From: an uncultured Bacteroidia bacterium
GTDB lineage: Bacteria; Bacteroidota; Bacteroidia; Bacteroidales; F082
Direction of reading: 5' to 3'
Length of the DNA stretch: 64,000 bases
Assembly: GCA_902767725.1 (NCBI GenBank)
Contig: CACXIM010000002.1
Location: forward strand, 1 to 64,000
In this document: one piece after another, positions 45,531 through 55,210 of the stretch
Layout: the number at the start of each line of letters is the position of its first letter
How positions within the stretch are numbered: the stretch's first letter is position 1
Made by a program: the position numbers and the translations under genes
Notes under the pieces: generated by a model
Database searches by the model: none
The model's input: the letters and a program-made list of their open reading frames with translations, nothing else
What the model was told of the DNA's origin: nothing

Positions 45531-46553
45531 ATGAAAAAGACTTTGATTTTTGTTGGTCCTTTGAAAAAAGTTCCAGATAATGGAGTGGCTATGAAAAACC
45601 ACTTGTTCGTGGAAAGGTTCAAGGAAGTTTTTGATAAAGTGATTGCCATAGATGGTGATAAGCCAAAGAAAAGGCCTTGGTGCATTGCCGAAATGGTAGT
45701 TGCAACACTTTTGCACCCCAACGCCACGATTGCGGTATCGTTTAGCGTGATGACCGGTGATAAAGTTCTGAGATTGCTCCGCCGGCTTAATAGAAAGAAT
45801 ATATATTATTGGGCTGTCGGTGGAACGCTTCACCAAAGGTTGGTGGAACTGGGTTATGATCTGGATACCTATAAGAAGTTAGATGCTATCTATGTCCAGA
45901 GTGATAAAATTGTACGTGGGTTAGAGGCTCTTGGCATTAATAATAGCATCAAGGTTGACAACTCGAAGCGAATAGACTATTATCCTGTATTACACCCAAA
46001 AAACAATAGTGATAAAAAGTTTGTGTTTTTCTCACGGGTTCATCCTGAAAAGGGATGTCAGGAAATCATTAATTGTACCAAGAGGCTCAATGATTTGGGT
46101 TATAAGTTCACAGTTGATTTCTATGGTGCTTTAGATAAAGATTATCAGGAATTTCCGTCTAGAATCTCTGGTGTTCATAATATTTCATATAAAGGTTTTT
46201 TGGACGTAAAGAAAAATGAGGGTTATGATACATTAGCGTCTTACGATGTCATGCTTTTCCCGACATATTGGATGGGCGAGGGCTTTCCTGGTGTGGTGAT
46301 AGATGCTTATATTGCTGGATTACCCATTATCGCATCAAACTGGAACTGCAATGAAGAAGTTGTCGATGAAAGGACGGGCGTCATCATACCGCATCATGAC
46401 GAAGACGCTCTCTTTATCGCAATGAAGAAGGTTTTGGATAATGAGTATGATCTCGATGCCATGTCCATAGAATGTCAAAAGCGAGCAAGTCAGTATGATA
46501 ATAGGATTGTACTATCTGTAGAGAATTTAAAAAAGATAGGTTTCTATAAATAA
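45531..46553 (+). CDS. Glycosyltransferase, GT4/GT-B fold
   Basis: A 340-residue protein. The C-terminal Rossmann half has FVFFSRVHPEKGCQEIINC, the IADSY-like ASYDVMLFPTYWMGEGFPGV block with its E-x7-E region, and AGLPIIASNWNCNEEVVDERTG, all typical of GT4 retaining glycosyltransferases. The N-terminal half has KTLIFVGPLKKVPDNGVAMK. The sugar donor is not predictable. It lies between an ATP-grasp gene and a CapA gene. Confidence 0.88.
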   Translation: MKKTLIFVGPLKKVPDNGVAMKNHLFVERFKEVFDKVIAIDGDKPKKRPWCIAEMVVATLLHPNATIAVSFSVMTGDKVLRLLRRLNRKNIYYWAVGGTLHQRLVELGYDLDTYKKLDAIYVQSDKIVRGLEALGINNSIKVDNSKRIDYYPVLHPKNNSDKKFVFFSRVHPEKGCQEIINCTKRLNDLGYKFTVDFYGALDKDYQEFPSRISGVHNISYKGFLDVKKNEGYDTLASYDVMLFPTYWMGEGFPGVVIDAYIAGLPIIASNWNCNEEVVDERTGVIIPHHDEDALFIAMKKVLDNEYDLDAMSIECQKRASQYDNRIVLSVENLKKIGFYK

Positions 46554-46573
46554 TTAAATTGATTTCGAAACAA

Positions 46574-47674
46574 ATGGTAAAGGTTATCATAGGAGGTGAT
46601 TTTAGGGCAAAAGAAACGCGCGATTTATGTTTTGCTAGTGAATTAGCCGAACTGCTGAAATCTTCAGACATAAGGGTTTGTAATTTTGAAGCACCGATTG
46701 AAGTGGATGCGCCCAAAGCACTTAAAGCAGGTCCTTCAATAGACCAAAATGCCGATTCTGCCCAGTTCTTATTGAAAAGCGGTTTCGATGTTGTATTATT
46801 GGCTAATAATCATGTTATGGATTATGGTGAAGCTGGCCTAATGAGAACAAAAAAAGCATTTGATTCAATAGTGACTGTCGGTGCTGGAGATGCAAAGGAA
46901 GCTTATTCTATGAAGGTTGTCAACGCAGGAGAAAAAAGGATAGGATTTCTATCACTGGTTCAATACGAGTTTGGTGTACTATCCTCAAAGAATAGTGAAG
47001 GTTATGGTGCTGCATGGATTAATTCTCCAGATGTTCGAGATATCATACAGGAAGGGAAAAAGGAAGTTGATTGTTTGATTGTTTGTCCACATGCTGGTAT
47101 TGAGAATGTGGATGCCCCACTTCCCGAGTGGCGAGATGTCTATCGTTCTTTTATTCGTTGGGGAGCCGATGTTGTTGTGGCAAGCCATCCACATACTCCC
47201 CAAGGGTGGGAAATCTATGATGGCCATTATATTTTCTATAGCCTTGGTAATTTGTTTTTTGATGGAATGGATAATGGGCCTCATTGGCATGATAGTTTGC
47301 TCGTCGAACTACTCATAGACGAAAAAGTGTCTGCTATTGTTCATAATGTTCATTTCTCGGGGAATACTATTTCTCTGGACCATAGCGAGCAAATAAAAAA
47401 ACACAATAGCCATTTATTAAGTCTATTGCAAAATGAAGAATATACTCCGTTTATTAACAAATTGTGTGATGATTTGTACAAACCGTCTTGTTATAGATTT
47501 ATAAGGGGTTTTGGTGGTGTGTCGTCTCGTTTTGGCTTTTCACTTTTCATAAGGCTTTTGGCTTTTATGATTTTACATAAACGAAATGAATTACTGCTTC
47601 TCAATGCAATAAGGTGTGAAAGTCATCGATGGCTAGTTGAACGGTATATACGTAATCATTATCATGTCAAGTAG
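46574..47674 (+). CDS. CapA-family (PGA_cap) metallophosphatase-like protein (second copy)
   Basis: A 366-residue paralogue of the 42130 gene: VIIGGDFRAKE, VCNFEAPIE, VVLLANNHVMDYGEAG, CPHAGIENVDAPLPEW, ADVVVASHPHTPQGWE and FYSLGNLFFD. The ATG at 46574 aligns with its paralogue's start; a TTG at 46559 is in frame. Like the first copy it is next to an ATP-grasp gene, so CapA/ATP-grasp pairs occur twice in this locus. The C-terminal third carries a hydrophobic stretch (FSLFIRLLAFMI). Confidence 0.87.
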   Translation: MVKVIIGGDFRAKETRDLCFASELAELLKSSDIRVCNFEAPIEVDAPKALKAGPSIDQNADSAQFLLKSGFDVVLLANNHVMDYGEAGLMRTKKAFDSIVTVGAGDAKEAYSMKVVNAGEKRIGFLSLVQYEFGVLSSKNSEGYGAAWINSPDVRDIIQEGKKEVDCLIVCPHAGIENVDAPLPEWRDVYRSFIRWGADVVVASHPHTPQGWEIYDGHYIFYSLGNLFFDGMDNGPHWHDSLLVELLIDEKVSAIVHNVHFSGNTISLDHSEQIKKHNSHLLSLLQNEEYTPFINKLCDDLYKPSCYRFIRGFGGVSSRFGFSLFIRLLAFMILHKRNELLLLNAIRCESHRWLVERYIRNHYHVK

Positions 47675-47716
47675 TTTACCTAAATTGGTAAAAACAATAA
47701 ACAAACAAATAACAAT

Positions 47717-48643
47717 ATGTCGTTGAAGAATTCTATTATCTATCAACACTTAGCTTCGGCTGTTCATCGGTTTTTCATCTCGATAGATCCTCAAATTGAG
47801 ATGAAGAGGGTTTATAAAAAGGTATTTCATAAAAGCCCGAACTTGGAGGAGCCAAAAGATCTTGTCGAAAAGACTTATTGGCTTCAACTTCATTCAGATA
47901 CATCTTTGTGGACCCGTTGCGCCGATAAATATGGACTTAGAGGATATGTGGAAGAGTTAGGTTTGAAACAGTATTTACCTAACCTTTATGGGAAATGGGA
48001 TAAGGCTGAAGATATTGATTTGTCCGGTATCGACAAGCCTTGCATATTGAAGACGAACAATGGATGCGCTCAATGTGTAATTGTAAAAGATCTTAAAACA
48101 GTAGATATTGCTGAGATAAGGGAAAAGTTTAAAAAATGGCTGAAGGTTCCTTATGGATACGCTGGGGGCCAATTGCACTACACGAGAATCAAGCCTTGTG
48201 TTATTGCAGAAGAGTTATTGGAGTCGCCCGAGGAAGACAAGAAGATTTCCCCCAACTCTTTGATAGACTACAAGGTGTGGTGCTTTAGTGGCGAACCGGA
48301 ATGTATCTGGGTCGCCTATAATCGCCATAATGGAGTCTGTGTAGATATGGCATTATATGACGTAAACTGGAATCCAATACCTCAGTTTTTGAGAAACACA
48401 GTTACAGATACTTATCGACCAGAGAATGTAATTCCAAAGCCCTTGTGTTTAGAAGAAATGCTTGAGGTGGCATCAAAACTGTCAAAGCCTTTTCCTGAAG
48501 TTCGGGCAGACTTCTATATCATTGATAACAAGCCTGTCATTGGAGAGTTGACATTTACCGCAGGCTATGGTTTTTATACCGATGAGTATTACGATTATCT
48601 GGGTAGTAAAATAGATTTGTCAAAAGTGAAACAAATAAAATAA
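47717..48643 (+). CDS. TupA-like ATP-grasp protein (second copy)
   Basis: A 308-residue protein, diverged from the 44540 copy. Nucleotide loop region is CILKTNNGCAQCVIVKDLK, followed by VIAEELLES, SLIDYKVWCFSGEPECIW and VRADFYIIDNKPVIGELTF with metal-binding residues. The glycine-rich loop is shorter and partly replaced by Cys residues, so activity may differ. It lies directly after the second CapA gene. Confidence 0.8.
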   Translation: MSLKNSIIYQHLASAVHRFFISIDPQIEMKRVYKKVFHKSPNLEEPKDLVEKTYWLQLHSDTSLWTRCADKYGLRGYVEELGLKQYLPNLYGKWDKAEDIDLSGIDKPCILKTNNGCAQCVIVKDLKTVDIAEIREKFKKWLKVPYGYAGGQLHYTRIKPCVIAEELLESPEEDKKISPNSLIDYKVWCFSGEPECIWVAYNRHNGVCVDMALYDVNWNPIPQFLRNTVTDTYRPENVIPKPLCLEEMLEVASKLSKPFPEVRADFYIIDNKPVIGELTFTAGYGFYTDEYYDYLGSKIDLSKVKQIK

Positions 48644-48652
48644 ACGGTAATT

Positions 48653-49876
48653 ATGATCAATGTAATTGGACTCGGCTATATTGGACTGCCGACAGCTTTA
48701 ATGATGGCCTCACATGGCGTTGAGGTCATCGGTACAGACTACAATAAAGAACTCGTTGCCACGCTTAATGCAGGCAAGACGACCTTCAAGGAAGACGGTT
48801 TGGATGAACTATTTAATGATGCCGTCAAAGCCGGCATCAAGTTCACCACCGAGTATCAGAAAACAGATATGTATATCGTTAGTGTGCCTACGCCATACGA
48901 CAAGTTCTCCAAGAAGGTGGATGCCTGTTATGTGGTGGCCGCTGTCAAGGAAGTGATGAAAGTGTGTCCGAAAGGGGCTACGGTAGTTGTGGAATCAACC
49001 GTGTCGCCTGGCACCATGGACAAGTATGTTCGTCCTGTCATCGAGGCCAATGGCTTCAAGATTGGCGAGGATATCAACCTCGTTCACGCTCCTGAACGCA
49101 TCATACCAGGCAACATGGTGTACGAGCTGTTGCACAACAACCGCACCATTGGTGCCGACAGCCGCGAGATTGGCGAGAAGGTGAAGAAATATTATGCCAG
49201 CTTCTGCCAAGGCGAAATCGTGGTAACCGACATCCGCACTGCCGAAATGACTAAGGTGGTGGAAAACACTTATCGTGCGGTCAATATCGCCTTTGCTAAT
49301 GAATTGTCGCGCATCTGTCGCCACGACAATATGGATGTCTACGAAATCATCCGCATCTGCAACATGCACCCGCGTGTCAACATCCTGCAACCTGGTCCAG
49401 GCGTAGGTGGTCACTGCATCAGTGTCGACCCATGGTTCCTCGTGGGCGACTATCCTCAATTGGCCAAGGTCATCGATGAATCGATGAAGACCAACGATAC
49501 GCAGCCCGTGTTTGTCTTGGAGCGTATCTATGAAATCATGAAGGAACACAACATCACCGACAACCGTCGTGTGGGTCTTTATGGCATTACTTACAAGGAA
49601 AATGTGGATGATATCCGTGAAAGCCCCACCCTTCAGATGCTCGACATCCAAGAGCGCCATCTGGCCCGCCCATTGAAGAGTTTCGACCCGTTCTTTACCG
49701 AAAAAGTCATACTTCCCAACCAAATCCTCGACTTCGACCAGTTCCTCAACGAGGTCGACATGGTGGTCATCATGGTGAAGCACGACCATATCAAGCAGAA
49801 TTGGAACAAGCTGAAGGGCAAGGTGATTTTGGATTGCCACAATATCTGCCCGTTGGAAGGGGTGTATCATATTTAA
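48653..49876 (+). CDS. wecC: UDP-N-acetyl-D-mannosamine dehydrogenase
   Basis: Oxidises UDP-ManNAc to UDP-ManNAc uronate. The 407-residue protein has NVIGLGYIGLPTALMMASHG, SVPTPYDKFSKKVD, STVSPGTMD, HAPERIIPG, and the catalytic Cys in GPGVGGHCISVDPWFLV. The C-terminal domain has GLYGITYKENVDDIRESP. It is less AT-rich than the genes before it. With wecB at 52247 it forms the two-step UDP-GlcNAc to UDP-ManNAcA route. A terminator-like hairpin follows. Confidence 0.94.
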   Translation: MINVIGLGYIGLPTALMMASHGVEVIGTDYNKELVATLNAGKTTFKEDGLDELFNDAVKAGIKFTTEYQKTDMYIVSVPTPYDKFSKKVDACYVVAAVKEVMKVCPKGATVVVESTVSPGTMDKYVRPVIEANGFKIGEDINLVHAPERIIPGNMVYELLHNNRTIGADSREIGEKVKKYYASFCQGEIVVTDIRTAEMTKVVENTYRAVNIAFANELSRICRHDNMDVYEIIRICNMHPRVNILQPGPGVGGHCISVDPWFLVGDYPQLAKVIDESMKTNDTQPVFVLERIYEIMKEHNITDNRRVGLYGITYKENVDDIRESPTLQMLDIQERHLARPLKSFDPFFTEKVILPNQILDFDQFLNEVDMVVIMVKHDHIKQNWNKLKGKVILDCHNICPLEGVYHI

Positions 49877-49884
49877 TGAAACAT

Positions 49885-49910
49885 GGGGGCGTTTTGCCCC
49901 CGTTTCTCTC
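49885..49910 (+). terminator. Terminator-like hairpin after wecC
   Basis: Stem GGGGGC / GCCCCC with a 5-nt loop, followed by a broken T/C run (GTTTCTCTC). It may only attenuate, since co-directional genes continue 7 nt later. Confidence 0.55.
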
Positions 49911-49916
49911 TAAAAT

Positions 49917-51326
49917 ATGCTTTTTAACTCTTTTAAGTTCCTTCTGATATTTCCACTCATCTTTGGCGTGTATTGGGCAATTCCAGCCAAATTCAACCAG
50001 TGGAGGAAGTGGTTCCTTGTTCTAGCGAGCTATCTGCTTTACATGAACTGGAAACCAGCGTATGCTCTTGTGTTATTTGGGGTTACGCTCATTACTTATT
50101 TTGGTGGGTATTTGTTTGATAATCAACGTGTTGTAAATAATAATAAACAGATTGTTTGGCTTTTTGCCTTGTTGGGATTGTTTCCGCTTTTGGTTTTCAA
50201 ATATTATAATTTCATAAACAATAGCTTGACAGATGGTCTGGCCGCCATCGGCTTGAAATTTTCCCTGCCGGGCTTGAATTGGGCAGTGCCCGTTGGCATA
50301 AGTTTCTTTACTTTTCAAGCGGTAGGATATATGTTGGATGTTTATCATGGTAGAATCAAGGCAGAACGGAACTTTACAGCTTACCTGTTGTTCGTGTCGT
50401 TCTTTCCACAGGTGGCTTCTGGTCCTATTAGCAAAGCTGATGAGTTGCTGCCTCAGATAAAGAAGACTCAATCATTTAACTACGACCAAGCAGTGTGTGG
50501 GCTGAAATATCTGCTTTGGGGTATGTTTCTTAAAGTGGTTTTGGCTGATAGGGTTGGAATATATGTTGATACGGTTTTCGGGGCATACGAAAAGTTCTCT
50601 GGTCTTGGCTGCGTAATAGCAAGTGTGTTTTATAGCATACAAATCTATGCCGACTTTGCGGGATATTCGCTGATGGCTGTTGGAGTTGCGAAAACATTAG
50701 GGTTTAATCTGATCAACAATTTTAAGCGTCCTTATTTTGCGGCAAGTGTTACGGAGTTTTGGAAACGATGGCATATCTCACTCACTCGTTGGCTCACACA
50801 ACAAGTTTATATTCCTTTAGGGGGCAGTCGTTGCGGCAAATTCCGTACCTATTGGAACATCCTGGTGACATTTCTTGTGAGTGGCATTTGGCATGGTGCC
50901 AACTGGACATTTATCGTATGGGGAGGTATGCATGGGGTTTTCCAGATAGTAGAGAAAGCCTTTGGATGGAATAAGAAAGAGTCAAAAGGAGTCGTAAAAA
51001 CCTTGCGGATATTAGTTACATTTACTATTGTCACTTTGGCGTGGGTTGTGTTTAGAAGTCCATCGATAGGAGAAGCCGTGGGTTTGATGGGGCGTTATTT
51101 CACAAGTGCAGGCAAAACCATAGCTGATATTCAATGCTTGGCTTATATTATAATTGCCATTATACCTTTATTGCTATTTGAATTTGGAAAAGAAGTATTC
51201 CCAAGGATTTATTCGATGTTGTGTAATGTTAGGGTGATACGTTGGGTCACTTATCTTGCTGTTTTTGCAATGATAGTTCTGTTAGGGGTGCATGATGGTA
51301 GTTCGTTTATTTATGTTAGTTTCTGA
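49917..51326 (+). CDS. MBOAT-family O-acyltransferase (AlgI/DltB-like)
   Basis: A 469-residue membrane protein with about ten or more hydrophobic segments. MBOAT signatures are SPISK-like ASGPISKADELLPQI, WHISLTRWLTQQVYIPLGGS and the catalytic-His block VSGIWHGANWTFIVWGGMHG. It would pass an acyl group, usually acetyl, across the inner membrane for O-acylation of the glycan. The SGNH-like gene right after it is the usual periplasmic partner. Confidence 0.93.
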   Translation: MLFNSFKFLLIFPLIFGVYWAIPAKFNQWRKWFLVLASYLLYMNWKPAYALVLFGVTLITYFGGYLFDNQRVVNNNKQIVWLFALLGLFPLLVFKYYNFINNSLTDGLAAIGLKFSLPGLNWAVPVGISFFTFQAVGYMLDVYHGRIKAERNFTAYLLFVSFFPQVASGPISKADELLPQIKKTQSFNYDQAVCGLKYLLWGMFLKVVLADRVGIYVDTVFGAYEKFSGLGCVIASVFYSIQIYADFAGYSLMAVGVAKTLGFNLINNFKRPYFAASVTEFWKRWHISLTRWLTQQVYIPLGGSRCGKFRTYWNILVTFLVSGIWHGANWTFIVWGGMHGVFQIVEKAFGWNKKESKGVVKTLRILVTFTIVTLAWVVFRSPSIGEAVGLMGRYFTSAGKTIADIQCLAYIIIAIIPLLLFEFGKEVFPRIYSMLCNVRVIRWVTYLAVFAMIVLLGVHDGSSFIYVSF

Positions 51327-51329
51327 GTC

Positions 51330-52241
51330 ATGAATAAGTTTTTGTTTAAGGTTTTGTTGTTCTTCGCCCTTGTAGTGGTGATGGACTTTGCTTGGGGATT
51401 TGTTTTTTCATGGCTGCGAACCCACGCTAAAGGAGGTAGCACTGCAAATTGTGAATACATAGCCAATTATTCTAATGATGATGTTGTCATTTTCGGTTCT
51501 TCAAGGGCTACACATCATTATGTGCCGCAAATTATTGAAGATTCTCTGGGATGGAGTTGCTATAATTGTGGCGAAGAAGGGAATGGCATAGTGTTGGCTT
51601 ACGGAAGGTTCAAAATGTTGACAAATCGCCATAAGCCACGGCTTATAATCTATGAAATGACTCCTGAATACGATTATGGTACGAGAGGATCAAACACAAA
51701 ATACCTTGGATATTTACGGCCTTATTATGACAAAACGGGTATAAAAGATATTTTTGCTGATTTTGATAAAGAACTTTCTTTTCTGAAAATGAAATCCAAA
51801 ATGTATCAAAACACTGGAAAACTATTACCAAATTCGGTTGACAATGTCATTTTCAGAGATAATATGAAGGGTTATGCACCATTGCATGGAAGTATTATTG
51901 TTGACAAACTTAACAAGGAGGTTGAGACAAAACAAACTAAGATCGATAGTGTAAAATTGTCTTATGTTGAAAAACTAATAATTGATGCGAAAAGCGACAA
52001 CATCCCGATAGTTTTTATGATTAGTCCAAAATATGGTTTGAATAGTGATTCTTTGAATTATGAGCCTGAAATTGCTTTGTGTAAAAAGCATGGTGTGCCG
52101 TTCTTTAACTTTCTGAATTATAGAACTATTGCAGACAATCCAGATTGTTTTCAGGATATTGGACACATGAATGACAAAGGTGCTGTTGCATACACCCAGA
52201 TGATTGTAAAAGAAGTTTTGAACAATTATATTATTAGATAA
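51330..52241 (+). CDS. Membrane-anchored SGNH-like protein, probable MBOAT partner
   Basis: A 303-residue protein with an N-terminal membrane anchor (FLFKVLLFFALVVVMDFAWG). After it come a GDS-like nucleophile region VVIFGSSRATHHY and a C-terminal DxxH-like block DIGHMNDKGA, suggesting a Ser-Asp-His triad of the SGNH/AlgX-DltD type. It starts 4 nt after the MBOAT gene, the arrangement seen in O-acetylation pairs. Sequence similarity outside the motifs is not diagnostic. Confidence 0.75.
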   Translation: MNKFLFKVLLFFALVVVMDFAWGFVFSWLRTHAKGGSTANCEYIANYSNDDVVIFGSSRATHHYVPQIIEDSLGWSCYNCGEEGNGIVLAYGRFKMLTNRHKPRLIIYEMTPEYDYGTRGSNTKYLGYLRPYYDKTGIKDIFADFDKELSFLKMKSKMYQNTGKLLPNSVDNVIFRDNMKGYAPLHGSIIVDKLNKEVETKQTKIDSVKLSYVEKLIIDAKSDNIPIVFMISPKYGLNSDSLNYEPEIALCKKHGVPFFNFLNYRTIADNPDCFQDIGHMNDKGAVAYTQMIVKEVLNNYIIR

Positions 52242-52246
52242 ATAGT

Positions 52247-53395
52247 ATGAAAAAAGTAATGCTCGTCTTTGGCACAAGGCCCGAAGCAATTAAGATGTGC
52301 CCCCTAGTGAAGGAGTTCCAGAAATATCCTGAGGATTTTGAGACTATTGTCTGTGTCACAGGGCAACATCGGGAGATGCTTGACCAAGTGCTTCGTATTT
52401 TTGAGGTCACTCCTGATTATGACCTCAACATTATGAAGCAGGGACAGGACCTTTATGATGTCACAGCCCGAGTGCTGACGGGAATGCGCGATGTGTTCAA
52501 AGAGTGCAAACCCGATGTGGTGCTTGTGCACGGCGACACTACGACTTCCACGGCTGCCGCCCTTGCGGCATTCTACCAACAGATTCCTGTCGGTCACGTG
52601 GAGGCTGGCCTTCGCACCCACAACATTTATAGTCCCTGGCCCGAGGAGATGAACCGACAGATTACGGGGCGCATCGCCACCTACAACTTCTCGCCCACGC
52701 CGTTGAGCGAGAAGAACCTGCAAGAAGAAAAAGCCCAAGGACAAATCTTTGTTACGGGGAACACCGTAATCGATGCCCTCCATATGGTGGTTGATAAGCT
52801 GAAGAACGACAAGGTTTTGGCCGACGAACAAATCAATGTGTTGAAGACCGCTGGCTACGATGTTGCTCGCTTGAAGGGCGGTAAGAAACTTGTTTTGATT
52901 ACGGGTCATCGCCGCGAGAATTTCGGTGACGGCTTCATCAGCATGGTTACTGCCATGAAGGATCTTTCGGAAAAATATCCCGAGGTTGACTTTGTGTATC
53001 CCATGCACTTAAACCCCAATGTTCGCAAGCCCATCCACGAGGTGTTTGGTGAAGATTTGACCATCTACAAGAATTTCTTCTTCATCGAGCCGCTTCAATA
53101 TCTGGAGTTTGTTTATCTCATGGAAAAGAGCACCGTTGTGCTTACCGACTCTGGTGGCATCCAAGAAGAGGCTCCTGGTTTGGGCAAACCCGTCCTCGTG
53201 ATGCGCAACACCACAGAACGTCCCGAGGCGCTTGAGGCTGGTACGGTCAAACTTGTTGGCACCGACCACGACCTTATTGTGGACGAAGTCAGTAGATTGC
53301 TTGAAGACGATGCCTATTATGACAAAATGAGCAAAGCCGTGAATCCTTATGGTGACGGACTGGCTTGTAGCAGAATTGTAAATGCCCTAAAATAA
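52247..53395 (+). CDS. wecB: Non-hydrolysing UDP-N-acetylglucosamine 2-epimerase
   Basis: Interconverts UDP-GlcNAc and UDP-ManNAc. The 382-residue protein has FGTRPEAIKMCPLVKEF, VLVHGDTTTSTAAALAAFY, GHVEAGLRT, EEMNRQITGRIA, ITGHRRENFGDG, and LTDSGGIQEEAPGLGKPVL followed by TERPEALEAGT. All are standard for WecB. It is separated from wecC by the MBOAT/SGNH pair. Like wecC it is richer in G+C than the surrounding serotype-type genes. Confidence 0.97.
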   Translation: MKKVMLVFGTRPEAIKMCPLVKEFQKYPEDFETIVCVTGQHREMLDQVLRIFEVTPDYDLNIMKQGQDLYDVTARVLTGMRDVFKECKPDVVLVHGDTTTSTAAALAAFYQQIPVGHVEAGLRTHNIYSPWPEEMNRQITGRIATYNFSPTPLSEKNLQEEKAQGQIFVTGNTVIDALHMVVDKLKNDKVLADEQINVLKTAGYDVARLKGGKKLVLITGHRRENFGDGFISMVTAMKDLSEKYPEVDFVYPMHLNPNVRKPIHEVFGEDLTIYKNFFFIEPLQYLEFVYLMEKSTVVLTDSGGIQEEAPGLGKPVLVMRNTTERPEALEAGTVKLVGTDHDLIVDEVSRLLEDDAYYDKMSKAVNPYGDGLACSRIVNALK

Positions 53396-53400
53396 AATTC

Positions 53401-54492
53401 ATGGCGAAGAAAAAAATCATATTTTTTATCAATGCGATTACCATCACACGCTGTATTAAGCGTATAGAGGAATTTATCGACAATGGGTATGAAGTGGAGG
53501 CATACGGATTTGAGCGAGGGGGTGAAGTGTATGCACAACCCTCAAAGTTTCATATCAATGTCATAGGAAAGCACGATGTTAGCCAAGGCTATTTTACCCG
53601 TCTTCGTATCATTTTTTCTTCACTAAAACCAATATTGAAAAAGTATAGAAAAGAAGATGTCATATTCTATTACTTTTTCTTCGACATCGCTTTTACTGCG
53701 AGATTATTGTCGAGAAAACCATTCATTTATGAAGAGTCAGACATTCCTTATACGGGTATTGGCAATGTGTGGTTGAGAAATCTATTGCGGCGTATCGATA
53801 AAAGGATAATACGGAAGTCATTGCTTACCGTGATGACATCCGAAGGGTTTATCGACTATCATTTTGGTGATGAGAGGCCTAAAAATATCATTGTGGTGCC
53901 CAACAGAGTAAATCCTCAACTTGATGCATTTGAGTATCATAACAAAGTCCTCGACATCAATCATTTGTCTTTTGCTTTTGTGGGAGGGTTCAGGTATGAT
54001 TCCATCATGAATTTTGCTACCGTCGTTGCAGAGCGTTTCCCCCAACACGATTTCCACGTTTTCGGAAATATCATGCAGAATGAGGAAGCACTCATGTCCT
54101 TGGTGGAAAAACATGATAATATACGCTATCATGGTTTGTTCCGCAATCCGGATGATTTGCCTGGTGTTTATGAAAAAATTGATGTTGTTTTGGCCACATA
54201 CGATGCGACATCAATAAACGCGCAATATGCTGAGCCAAACAAATTGTATGAAGCTATTTACTTCCGTACTCCTATTGTTGTGAGTTCAAATACATTTTTG
54301 GCCAAAAAGGTCAAACGTCTGGGAATAGGATACGACATCAACGGTTTGAACAAGGACGAAATAGTTGCGTTTATTGAGAATTTGAGTCAGGATGATTTAC
54401 TGGCAAAACAATCTGCTTGCGCCGCTATTCCGAAAGAAACCGCGACTAATTCCAACCCGGAAGTGTTCGATTATCTCAATACGATTAATTAA
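53401..54492 (+). CDS. Glycosyltransferase-like protein, GT-B fold
   Basis: A 363-residue protein. N-terminal IIFFINAITITRCIKRIEEF and GYEVEAYGFERGG look like the acceptor domain of a GT4-like enzyme. The C-terminal half has FVGGFRYDSIMNFATVVAERF, DDLPGVYEKIDVVLATYD and NKLYEAIYFRTPIVVSSNTFL, matching the donor-binding half. Donor and acceptor are unknown. It starts 5 nt after wecB, so transfer of ManNAc or ManNAcA is possible but unproven. Confidence 0.8.
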   Translation: MAKKKIIFFINAITITRCIKRIEEFIDNGYEVEAYGFERGGEVYAQPSKFHINVIGKHDVSQGYFTRLRIIFSSLKPILKKYRKEDVIFYYFFFDIAFTARLLSRKPFIYEESDIPYTGIGNVWLRNLLRRIDKRIIRKSLLTVMTSEGFIDYHFGDERPKNIIVVPNRVNPQLDAFEYHNKVLDINHLSFAFVGGFRYDSIMNFATVVAERFPQHDFHVFGNIMQNEEALMSLVEKHDNIRYHGLFRNPDDLPGVYEKIDVVLATYDATSINAQYAEPNKLYEAIYFRTPIVVSSNTFLAKKVKRLGIGYDINGLNKDEIVAFIENLSQDDLLAKQSACAAIPKETATNSNPEVFDYLNTIN

Positions 54493-54510
54493 CTATAATG
54501 TCTTCTTCCA

Positions 54511-55089
54511 ATGAACTTGTTGAAAACAATAAAGCAGTCAATAAAAGTGTTGTTTAAAAATCCCTATTATTGGTTGCGACACAATAGAATAAGCGTAACA
54601 TCTGAAATAGGAAAGAACACGTTTCTAAAAAACTGTACAATAGGGAAGTGGTGTTTCATTGGAGGTAATGGCACATTCAACAACACGGAAATTGGAAACT
54701 ATACTTGTATTGCCCCTTCTTGTCAGATAGGAGGTATGGAACATTCATATTGGAAGGCTTCCATTTCTCCTAAATTAAGTGACGAATGTATTTCTGATAG
54801 GGTTACTCACATTGGACATGATGTTTGGATTGCTGCAAATTGTATCATCAAACAAGGTGTTACAATAGGGGATGGGGCGGTAATAGGAGCTTGTTCCTTC
54901 GTGAATAAGGATGTTCCGCCTTATGCAATAGTGTTTGGTTCTCCTGCAAAAATCCACAAATACAGATTTGATGAGACCACGATAAATCGTTTAAACGAAT
55001 CCCATTATTGGGAGGTTGAGCCACAAAAAGCCAAAAGCATCCTTAGCAAGATAGAAGTTAGTATTAAAGACAACAGTGAAAGAGGTTAA
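54511..55089 (+). CDS. Hexapeptide-repeat (left-handed beta-helix) acyltransferase
   Basis: A 192-residue protein. Hexapeptide iterations run through the middle ([19 protein letters not shown], then [29 protein letters not shown]). The closing block [13 protein letters not shown] is typical of CatB/NodL-like O-acetyltransferases. The His in MEHSYW may act in catalysis. It probably O-acetylates one sugar in the cytoplasm, unlike the trans-membrane MBOAT system upstream. Confidence 0.87.
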   Translation: MNLLKTIKQSIKVLFKNPYYWLRHNRISVTSEIGKNTFLKNCTIGKWCFIGGNGTFNNTEIGNYTCIAPSCQIGGMEHSYWKASISPKLSDECISDRVTHIGHDVWIAANCIIKQGVTIGDGAVIGACSFVNKDVPPYAIVFGSPAKIHKYRFDETTINRLNESHYWEVEPQKAKSILSKIEVSIKDNSERG

Positions 55090-55210
55090 TCGCTGTAATA
55101 TGTCCTCCAATTCGATGTCACAGATATTTTACACCTCCCAGCCCACCACGAAAATTTTGTTATTACTATTGAGTTAAGTTGAGGGAGGAACTACATCGTC
55201 ATTTGGCTTT

